Shown: positions 36,258 to 46,411 of the stretch, one piece after another
Numbering within the stretch: position 1 is the stretch's first letter
How the letters are laid out: each line of letters starts with the position of its first letter
NCBI GenBank assembly: GCA_963924555.1
Contig: OZ004582.1
Coordinates: 9,581,927-9,645,926, forward strand
Source: Crambe crambe
Taxonomy: Eukaryota; Porifera; Demospongiae; Poecilosclerida; Crambeidae
Direction of reading: 5' to 3'
Length of the DNA: 64,000 nucleotides
Notes under the pieces: generated by a model
Seen by the model: only the letters and a program-made list of their open reading frames with translations
What the model was told of the DNA's origin: nothing
The model's database searches: none
Made by a program: the position numbers and the translations under genes

Positions 36258-38147
36258 ATGGAGGAAGTGGTCCCTCCGTCAGCGAAGAAACCCTGTCTTG
36301 AAGAACCTGTTCTAAAAACGCCAGATGAAAAAATTACTAATGATTCGGCTGAAGTAATTGGTTGTCAAGGAGAAAGTAAATGTGACCTTTGACCTTTAGC
36401 TTATGCTATAGGCTCCTCAAGATCTAGATGGTATATCATGGAAGAAAAGGTTTGGTGTCAGGCGTAAATTTGCAGTGCTGCTCTCCTACAGTGGGAAGGG
36501 TTATGTAGGCATGCAGAAGTAAGTGGGTGTGTTCATATCCAATTTGTGCACGGCTTCCCACTCTAATTTTATAATGCTTAGGAATCCAGGAGTGCCCACC
36601 ATAGAGGAGGATTTGCTGGCAGCTCTGTGCAAGGCAAATGCTTTCCCTAAGGAAATGGAAAATGACCTTGGAAAAGTGAGTGAAGGTGACGTGTACAAAA
36701 GAATGAAGAGTTGCACCTTTTTTCTTTACTCAGCTCTACTTTCAGCGTTGTGCTCGGACAGATAAAGGTGTATCTGCTGCTCGTCAGTTGGTCTCCCTAA
36801 AGATAAGTGATGCATACACGAGCTATACAGTTCAGAATTTTGCATATCCCTGCATTGCACTGATGTGTTCTTGATACTCCCACAGCACATGGTGAAGCTG
36901 GATGATGCTGCAGCTCTTATTAATGCCCACCTCCCACCTCAGATACGAGTTATGGCAGTGAGGAGAGTGACTCGGAGCTTTGACAGTCGTCATGCTTGCA
37001 ATGCCAGGATGTACGAATACCTTCTTCCCACCTATGCCTCTGCTCCTTTCCACCAAACCACAGCTGATCATCGCATTTCTGGTATAAAGCCTGGCTGGGT
37101 CACTAGCTAATTCAGCTAATCAAGCCATCTTCTTGGTTATGATGCAGATGAAACTGTGACAACATTGAAGAGATTATTAGAGAAGTTTGTTGGAACTAGA
37201 AATTACCATAATTTCACCTCTGGGAAAAAATTTGACGATATGTCAGCAAGAAGATTTATTATGCTATTTGAGGTCAGTGTCTGCCCCACCCCTCCTTATA
37301 CAAGCATACAGTACTAATGTTTTGTTTGTCCAGGTGGGGTCAAAGTTCATGGGAGCACATAGTACTGATCCAAGCCTGAAACAGTTGGAATTTATTACAC
37401 TGAGGGTTAAAGGTCAAAGTTTTGTTCTGCACCAGATCAGAAAGATGGTAGGTGAGTCAGACATAATGATGGTTACCCAATGGTTATAGATAGTTTTGAT
37501 GAGTACAGGTTTTGTGTTGGCCATTATGCGTGGGCGATTCAAAGAGGAGGATTTCGAGAAAGCATTTGAAGAGGAGAAAGTGGATATTCCCAAGGCGCCT
37601 TCCCTTGGGCTCTTATTAAACTATGTGAGTCAGCACCCAAAAAATTGAGAGAACTCTAGTTGCCATTTTCATCAGTGTAATGGCAGGTGTATTTTGACCA
37701 CTACAACGCTAAGTATGCCAGTGATGGAGAGAGGGAATCACTTGACTGGTCTGACCTGGAGGAAGAAGTTGAAGACTTTAAGAGGAAGTACATCTACCGA
37801 ACAATCATAGAGACTGAGCTAAAAGACATGGCGTATCCTCTTTCTCCAACTGTAAATGTCGAGTAACAGAATTGTACTTGTGTTCTTCCTCCAATTTTCC
37901 TTAACCACACCCACCTATGTGGTCGGGCCCAATATACAGTATGATGCAGTGGCTACACACCCTCCAGCTACATGATTTTCATAATACTGCTGCTAGGCTA
38001 AAAACAACTGCTGCTAGTGCTAGTGAAGACCAAACAAATTCTGGTGACCCTTTACCTGATTCAGCATCATCACAAAGTTGTCACAAAAACACTTCTGAAG
38101 TGGACACCATTTGCTCTCCTACCCATTGTGCAGATAGTAAATCATAG
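36258..38147 (+). CDS. PUS1: tRNA pseudouridine synthase PUS1, copy 2 (nuclear/cytosolic-type N terminus)
   Basis: A tandem paralogue, 96 bp downstream of copy 1. The start MEEVVPPSAKKPCLEEPVLK is acidic with one short basic patch and has no presequence character. The catalytic core is complete: FAVLLSYSGKGYVGMQ, CARTDKGVSAARQLVS, INAHLPPQIRVMAVRRVT, TRNYHNFT and RVKGQSFVLHQIRKMVG. The C-terminal exon encodes MMQWLHTLQLHDFHNTAARL, like human PUS1 (MAQWLSTLPIHNF), then a Ser/Thr-rich tail ending ADSKS. The intron after SLK (36803-36888) again has ATAAGT...AC ends. Sequence near 37690-37830 is far closer to copy 1 than the rest of the gene. Confidence 0.9.
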
Positions 38148-38247
38148 TTCTATTGATGGGATAAAAATGAAAGGAAAAAAAAAAGGTCAGATAAGTGATG
38201 CGTTGCAGGTGTAGGTTGTTATAATGTGAACTATGCTGAACAGAGAC

Positions 38248-39451
38248 TCAAAAATATTGACTTAAGTAAGCCTCTCTGTATCGCAGCTTTTTCTGATCCT
38301 TCTCTGATACCAACTGCAACAAACGAAGACAAATGGCTACTGTCTCACGGGGTAACTGGATACTTACCACAACTTTTGGTTCTCTTCCAGGGAACTCGTG
38401 CTTGTGTATGGAAGAACAGTCACGGACCTTTTTCATGCCCTTAAGGCAAGATGGATCTATATCACCATCTCCTACTTTTGTAGTTTGAATGGAGTTGAAG
38501 CATGGACGACAGAGAGCAAACTTATTATTCTCATAATAGTCACCAACTGGCTCCTTTTCACATATTTTACACTAAAAATCAGCAAGTTGAACAGAGATCA
38601 AGTTTTAATGTGTAAGACTTGCCTTGTCAGGAATGCCAAGTGTGCACTTGACTGTTATTGTTGCCTTTAAATGCTTTGGTCCACCAAAGGACTCTTCAAA
38701 ACTTACATGGCGATCGTGAGCAACACTATGTTCATATGACCCTGGGCTATATATGACATGAATGACAGTATTTGCATTTATCAGTCACATACCCAAGCTG
38801 TGTTTCAGACACACTGTCCTTGAGGCGAGGGCTTGCTGAATTGAAGGGGCAGTAAGCAGGTTTAATTTCAGTATCAAAAGGTGAAGGTTTGGCTTGGTAC
38901 TCTCCCGGACCAGGTCCTACCTGTACCATAAATTAAAGCCAGAGATCCCAAGATTCTATTGTTACCTTTATAGGTACTGGTGATCTTTTGGAGCCAGAAG
39001 CACCAAAACCGTATCCTCTTGTACTGCATGGATGGGCATCCATCTGATGTTGAAATGTATTCATCTGTAGAAAGTACCTAATTATGTGCATTATTGACAT
39101 GCAAATAGCATAATGCTTACCGGGTCACTTTCATAACGCCCAGGACCAACATGTGGTTGGCTACGTACTCCCTGTTCAATACCCATTCTGGTAGCATCAG
39201 AATGAATTGGAAACATTTTGCGTTCTACACTGCTGCCAAATGCAATGCGACCATCTGGCTTCTCTGTCAAATGTAAATACAGTTTGTACTACTGCCAGCA
39301 AATTTTGTGCCTGTTTAACAGCTAGTAGAATTACGATGCTGGCTATCTTACTTTTCTTCCATGATCCTTGACCGAAAATAGCAGTCATTTTCCCTACTTC
39401 ACACTTCTCTTTTGAGCTAAGCCTACATTGCAGCAGCGGTTCCGCCTCCAA
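38248..39451 (-). CDS. Sperm-tail PG-rich repeat (STPG) protein with C-terminal Cys4 motif
   Basis: Minus-strand exons encode roughly 300 residues. The N terminus is MTAIFGQGSWKK (39388), with an in-frame upstream ATG at 39451. PG-rich motifs VGPGRYESDP, VGPGPGEYQAKPSPF and PGSYEHS are typical of SHIPPO/STPG proteins, which associate with ciliary and flagellar microtubules. The C-terminal region has CKICEKEPVGDYYENNKFAL followed by CRPCF, a likely Cys4 zinc site, and then RDCSSIHKHE. One intron (38572-38622, 51 nt) has GC-AG ends with the classic AAG|GCAAGT donor. I cannot name a vertebrate orthologue. The plus-strand frames here are shadows. Confidence 0.7.
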
Positions 39452-39555
39452 AATTAAAAATGCAGCAGATCAATTCGACGACCCCTTACCGATCCGCCAG
39501 GGAATTAAAAAAAAAAAATCAACACAAAACATAATAATATTATCATGGTGCAGTT

Positions 39556-42500
39556 TTATGCAGTGTTATGGTGAGTGGAGGTGGAGGGGGGAGTGAGGGT
39601 GGCAGCAGCTAACAATTTCACACCATTTGGAGCAAAACAGGTGACACAGGCTGACTCAGGAACACAACTCTTATGGAATGCATGACCTGAGAAGAAGAAA
39701 TCTTATTAGAACGTCATACACAAATAAGGTTTTTTTGGGTACATACCACATATAAAGGTGATGAGACCAGGTAGTCTCTCTGACACGGGACTGATCAATG
39801 GGAGGGAACAGATGGCACAGACATCACTACCCCCAGAGGTCCTGACCCCCCAGTGCATCCCTGCCTCCTCCAGAGTGGGAGGCAGAAGGACAGGGGAGGA
39901 AGAAGGGAGGGGAGGGAGGGGTGAAGGCATAGCTTCCTACAAGGTCAATTTTGACAGGAGAATGCATGCACACAGACTATATTTGTATACCTTGACTGCA
40001 TCTGTCTCCTTCTCTGAGGACAGGGTGGTGCGAAGGTGAGGGCCCAAGGCACTTGGCCGAGGAGACCATAAATACCTGTCTACTTTCTCAAGGAGGGCAT
40101 GTGCTAGAGATCTAGAAGGAACACATTAAATGCTTAACAGCAGTATTATAGCAGTAAGTGAGACTATCATGTAGAGTGACTGACCTCTGTTGTGCATGTA
40201 AGGAAGTGAAGGCCACAAGGAGAGAATGAAGACCTTCTTCGATAAAGAAATTTCCAGGACAACTGGACAAGAGTTGACTGACAGCATTTGGTGTTAGTGT
40301 GGAGAGCATGTAATATAGTAGCCACTCCTTTTCTTTAGAGTCTGCAGAGAGAGATTCCTGGATTTCATTTTCACTGTGTAACTCTTCCTTTTTCTGATTA
40401 TGATTTGTGGGTGTGGTCTCAGCACTAGTGTCAGAGTTTCCCAAGGAACCGTTACCAATGGGTGTAGCTACGGCAATGGGCGTGTTATGTTTAGATGCTG
40501 GTTCAGTGGTAGAATGTGTTGATGCAGCCACAGAAGGTGGGGCTGAACACTCCAGCACCAATCGCCAATCAGCCATGTCTCCCAATAAAACACCTGTTAA
40601 TAGACAACAGTAATCACTTGAAACATACTGACGTACTCACCCCATGGTTGTGGCTGAGTCAGTAACTGCATGTCCCCTAGACACAGAATGGTCTTCAGTG
40701 CATTCTTTTTATCTCCCATGGCAACCTGTAGCTGAATAACTCCCAGCCAATACCTACAAGTCCAGAGATACTCAGTGAGGACACGATGTACGTAGCTTGT
40801 CGTCACTCACCCTGAACTCTGACAGAGTTCTAATGCTGACTGTTTCTGTCTCTCCGTTTCCATGTGGACAGCCATACCCACCAAACAGTCCAGACAGCCA
40901 GGTTCTGCCCACTCAGTCATGTGACTTCCTGGCCTGAGTATAATTAATGATAAAACTGTTTGTACATGCATGGGCTTCCCTAATAGGTGAGTGTACCTTG
41001 GTTTTTCCTGAGGAGTGGTATGCGTGGTGTGGGTCTTGTCTTCAGCTTCCAACACAACTCTTAGTGACAGCAACAGCAGGTCAGGGTCACACACAAATAT
41101 CTCGTGCAGAATTTCTCTGTGAATATCTGACTCATTCTTATCAAGTAACTGACTCAAGTAGCTTATGTAGAGATCTCGACGAATTGGCTTGCTGGAATCT
41201 GATTGGTCAAACTGTAAGCCACAGGCCATTGCCACCTCCCATGGCATCAACCGAGGGAAATAGGAAAGGGCATTGCTTAAGAAATCCTCCGGTGTTATAG
41301 GATACCTGTGCAGGCAAGTATGGTTACCTTAAAAGCACCCACTTCCCCATGAAGTAATAATTGTGTGACTTACTGAAGTAGTACAGTGAGCATGCTGTGG
41401 TCAGTCAAAGTGGACTGGCTTTTCTCCAAGGCAATATCGCTGAAGGCTACAAAGTAATCTATTTATACATGTATATAATTAACGAGAATTGAATTGTGTG
41501 CTGCACCAGTACCTGCAGTAGTGAGAGTTCTCCATGCTTGCTGACGTACAATCCACTCTTGCTTGCCCAGCAGACGACGAAGGCGACCCATATCCAGTAA
41601 TTCTCCATATCGACTGATGAACTCCACCAGATCACCCACCGGATGGTCATATGACTTGGAGTCTAGGGTCTCAGAGTGGTCATGTGACTGAAGGTCTGCA
41701 GTCTCAGAATTGTCATGTGATATATGAGGTGTATGATTGTCACATGACTGTGAAGCTTCCACCATGGGTTCTGGCGGCATGTTATCACTGATGCTGGAAT
41801 AAACTGCCAACTCAGCACATAGCATGGCCAGATGAGAGGCAGAGGAGACGATGGAAGGTGGGAGGGGAGGAAGGGGAGGGGGAGGAGTCAGGAAAGATAT
41901 GGAGTCTGCTACGTTAGAGTGTGTGACGATATGAGAAGTGTAATTCTCCAGTGCAGTCACCCAATGACACAAAACAGAGCGAAGGTCCTCAGGGCAACAA
42001 AGCAGTAAAGGGTCCTCCAAACTCTCCCTAAGGATATTAAAAGTGGGAAACACATCATCAACTATGAAAGTACCTTTAGCTGCACTATTAATGTTCTACC
42101 CACTTTACCAATTTAACACACACTGAATGGATTAAGGAAAATCAGTTGGCAGATTACCTTGTTTCCATGGTTGCAGTGGAGAATTCATCAGTTTGAGGGT
42201 CAACAGGTGGGGGTGGGGGTGGGGGAGGGGTAGGAGAGGACAAACTTTCACTTGGACTGCTTATCTGGTCCCTTGATGGAGGAGGTGATGTTGCCAGGGC
42301 GAATTCACCCTCTTCTACAGATCCAGGAGATGACAGTAGAACATCACTATTCCGATACACCACAGGTTGTTTAGAAGTCACATGACTAGCTGCTGAGTCA
42401 TGTGATGAGCTATGCTGGCCAGAAAAGGAGGAAAACAAATCTTTGACTTTTCTCTGCCCTCCCTGTGCCATCGTTTTCAAAGCAACTGCCACACCCCCTG

Positions 42501-45500
42501 CTACGATATCGATGGATGAGGATCTTTGGATTCTTTGTTTTTCAAGAGGATCTTTGTTCCCCTGTGATTGCGTCTGCACTGAATGTGCTGACTCTGCTTT
42601 TTCCTGGGAGTGTTCAGAGAGTGTTTGGACTTGAGAGAGGAGGAGGGAGGGGTTGAGGGGATGGTGCTGTATGGGAGGAGTCCGAGATTGAGGAGGTGTG
42701 GAGGGGAGAGAGGGGAACGGGGAAGGGGTGTGACTAGGTTGAGGGGAGTTCTGGCTGGAAGGAGGCAGTCCTGCCTCAGGAAAGGGAAGTTCTTCCTCAG
42801 GGATGTGGACCAGTGACGAGGGTGATGAATTGGACACCGATGACAACACTATGTTAAAATTTAGTTACAAGTTATGGCAGTTTGTAAATTAACCCGGATT
42901 CAGATATCAGTCACATCAAAAATTCTTAGTTATTGAGCGATATAAAAAGTTTAAAAAAAAATCTTTTACCATGGTTACAAAAACTTTGAGATCAATGACA
43001 CTGATATGTGGAAAAAGAAGAAACATACCATTGGCATCATGGTTGGCAATCAGTTGCTGCTGTTCTCGCTGGGTTATTTGAGGTTGGGGGTTGGATGTCT
43101 TCTTACGACGAGATTTCTTCTTACTCTTACTCTTGCCACTCAAAGACCTGAACAACAACCATGTATCACCTTTCGCTCCACACATATCCTAGCTCTAGCT
43201 AAATACTTACCCACTACTGGCGCTACGCACGATCACGGGAACAGCAATTACATCCTCTTCATCTTTGGACTCATTACTGGACTGCCACACCCCAATATGC
43301 TCAGATGACTGTCTAGTGGTCCTGTGTCGTTCAATACTGCCTCCTTCATGAAAGGAGGAGGAGTCAACACTTGAGAGACTACCGACACCACCACTTGTGT
43401 CTCCAATCGAAAAGGAGTATTGACCATTCCCTCCTCCACCCACAGACCCTCCGAGGGAGCTGCTAGGGGTTGAGTGCGAAGATCTCTCAGTTTGAAAGCT
43501 GGAACGATGGTTTTCTGATTGGGGGATGGTTTTGGACTGAGATCGTGCCACTAATATGTCAGTCTCTTCATTGGACACAGCTTCTGAATGAGTGGCTTGG
43601 AGAGAGGAATGTTTGTCAGGGTCTAAACTAGTCACAGGCTGGGTCTCTACTTTGTCAGCAATGGTTGTAGTTAGAGAAATTTCATCAGAAATGAGGGTTG
43701 AGTCAAGGTCTGGTTCTTCCTCAGCCATCCCACCATCATTAGATACTGGTCCAGAGGGAAAATCTCCACTATCTTGGACGATAGATGATGTCATAGTATC
43801 TGATTCCAATCGGTTGTCATGTGAATCATTCAATGAATCAGCAGCCACCCTGTCATTTGATCTTGTGTTCCAAGTGAATGTCTCGACTGATCTTACTGTG
43901 CTGGGACCATCGATCTTGTCACTCTCCACCCCTCCACCACCAGTATCAGCACCCTCTTCATGTACAATTTCAACTTCAACTTTATTAGCCACTCCATTCT
44001 GGAATAATGAACCATCCTCACCAGATGTACCAATTTCACCAGATGCACCGCCCTCACCAGATGTACCACTCTTATCAGATGTACCAAATGCACCACCCAC
44101 ACCAGATGTACCACTCTCACCAGATGCACCACCCACACCAGATGTACCGCCCTCACCAGATGCACTACTCTTACCAGATGTACCAGCCTCACCAGATGCA
44201 CCACTCTCACCAGATGTACCAAAACCCTCATCAGATGCATTGCCCTCACTGGACACGGCTACTTTAGAGATGCTACTAGTTTGATGGTCCTTCAATGTAC
44301 TTATAGTTTCCTCCAATAACAAGAGCTGCTGGCTCAGCGACGTGTTTTGTGAAGCAAGAGCAGCAGAACAGGCCGTCAGGAGGGTGTGGTCACTGGAGAG
44401 GAGCTCCTTCACTTTATCACAATGCACCTCCATCATCTGTACACAACAGAATATTTACCATAATGTCACAAAAGGGACCACTTGAGTTATTGGTACAGTT
44501 TTAACCTTTTCATGACCAATTTTTATTAGCCTCGTGAAAAAAAGTTAGAGCCAATAATTATGTGGGATAAAAAAGCTTTGTGTCTGACCTTGCATGCCTG
44601 TTGGTCCAAGCCTAACTTCACCAATGTCTTCACTGAAGTATTAACACTTGCAAATTGCAGGACCTTGATGCCCCTCCCCCCTTGAGTGAGCAAAAGGAGT
44701 TGTCGACCATCACAGTAGAAGTGTTCTGGAAGGTCCAGAGCCTCAGTCCATGCCACCAGTTGGTACGAGGAAGAGTGAAAGAGGAAGAGGGAGGAAGGAG
44801 ACTGACACACCAAGTAACGCTGATTCACGATTGAGAGGTGAGGAAAATTGAAGGGCAAGGAAGGGCTAGGTGCACAGGCACTCATTTCAAGACTGCAATA
44901 ACGAAGAGCAGGCGAGCTATAAAGTGGAACTTGAAAACTAAAAGAGAGAACTCACTGACTCAAGACACCTTTACTCACTCTCTCATGACTCAGTGACTCA
45001 CTCGTATCCCATAAGGGGTGTGGCTGGAGCAATAATGAGATCCTTGAGTCGCAGAGTGGAGACCACAGTTCCTTGAATGTCAGCCTCCCATAAGCGCCCC
45101 CCTGGACGAGCAGAGTAAATCACAGGAGGTTTGTTTGGCCATCGCAGGTGGAAACAGGCACCAAAGGCTCCATCTCGTGGCCTCTTGCCTACCTGTACCA
45201 CCTCATGAGAGTTCACATTCAACAAAATGCAGCGAGTAACTGTAGAAACCAGCAACAGGTCCTGATACAGATCCTGATAAAGAACCAGTCAGTAGTAGAG
45301 TGAATAGTAATAGTACACACACTCCGATACAATAAGGTTATAGGTCAGTACTTGACTCTTTACGTGGGAAGCCTAAAGATGGTGGGTACTTTCAAGATTG
45401 TTTTAGTTACTCACCATCTGTACAATGGGCTTCTCCTGGTGCATCACTTCATCTGGTTTTTTAAACTTCTTCTGCATGAACATAAAAATGTAAGTGCATT

Positions 45501-46260
45501 TATTATAAGGGTGGGGCTACTGAATACAAAAACGAGACAAATGGTCAGACCAGGTGATACCTTTGGCATGTAGGAGACAGCTAGTCTTCCCTGATCATCT
45601 CCAAAAAACAGTCGAGTGGCTTTGTTATCCCACACCATGTCAATCACCGCTGCATCCTTCAGCAGACTGGACACATGCACACGCTGCAACACACAAAGGA
45701 AATTACTGGAATGATGAACAGTCAACATTATCCACCAGTGGAATGATGATACCCCCACACTCAAGTGAGGCTGACTCACTCTAGATATTCCCTGGTGGGG
45801 AAGGTTGAGTTCCCACAGGCTGACATGGCCTCCTCCATTACACACAGCTAAGGAACTTTCCGAGGGAGAGATCTTGAGCAATGATACACTCCCCTCCTGC
45901 AACAACACATTCATTAGATATGACTGTTGGTGTATACCTGTTGTATGCATACCTGGTTTGCCAAGATCCTGATGTAATGATAATCATGACGATGGAAGCA
46001 ATAGACACCACCAGTGTTGGCCCCCACGGCAATGTAGTGTGGAGAACAAGTGATACATGTGTACTATAAAATAACAACACTGAAATATCTGCTATGCTAT
46101 AGCTATGAATGTGTGATGATCATCAGGTAGTCAGCTAGCAATTTACCCTTATCCTGGGAGCTGATGCTATGGGGGAGAGGAGAGGACTTGTATCCTTCAC
46201 AGAGAGCAAGCAACAACCTTCCTCTTCATTACTAGTGTTCTCCTTGGTGTTCTCTTCCAT
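39556..46260 (-). CDS. HPS5: HPS5, BLOC-2 subunit, with C-terminal RING-H2-like extension
   Basis: A large minus-strand gene. The start MEENTKENTSNEEEGCCLLS leads to a WD40-type propeller (VGANTGGVYCFHRHD, AVCNGGGHVSLWELN, DNKATRLFFGDDQGRLAVS, RDGAFGACFHLRWPNKPPVI, ARPGGRLWEADIQG), matching human HPS5. A low-complexity centre with Ser-Gly-rich repeats follows, then the alpha-solenoid (LMPWEVAMACGLQF, RDLYISYLSQLLDKNESD, SALELCQSSGYWLGV) and LLEKVDRYLW, which aligns with the extreme C terminus of human HPS5. Here about 115 more residues follow, with CAIC, then FICGHAFHKSC and CVTC, a RING-H2 pattern. BLOC-2 directs endosomal cargo to lysosome-related organelles. The product is about 1,700 residues against 1,129 in human. 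Confidence 0.87.
44020..44245 (-). repeat. 18-bp coding minisatellite in HPS5
   Basis: About a dozen imperfect 18-bp units encode repeats of the type GTSGES/GASGEG. On the plus strand the unit reads like CACCAGATGTACCACTCT. The tract lies in the disordered centre of HPS5 and stays open in several frames, which is why plus-strand frames also appear there. Confidence 0.85.
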
Positions 46261-46411
46261 CTTCCAAAACTTTCATTCAGAAACAACGAATGGGGGCGTG
46301 TCCTATTTCGCCACACCCACATTAAAAAGGGCGTGGCCTTTCTATATCACCACGCCCACTTATAGAAACAAGACTATTAGAGCGACTCAGCTGGAGGCCA
46401 GGCCGGAGAGA
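46261..46411. promoter_or_regulatory. Bidirectional promoter, HPS5 / LRRIQ1-like
   Basis: A 151-bp gap between divergent start codons. It holds four GC-box/KLF-type motifs in both orientations: GGGGGCGTGTCC, CCACACCCAC, GGGCGTGGCC and CCACGCCCAC. They are arranged as two G-rich/C-rich pairs about 40 bp apart. No RFX X-box typical of ciliary genes was seen. Confidence 0.5.

Noticed and set aside
38226..38444. Plus-strand frame after PUS1 copy 2
   Set aside because: It starts at a non-ATG codon and is antisense to the last exon of the STPG gene, whose protein is more coherent.
43592..44284. 230-residue plus-strand frame with Pro/Ser/Asp repeats
   Set aside because: Antisense shadow of the HPS5 18-bp minisatellite, which is open in several frames.
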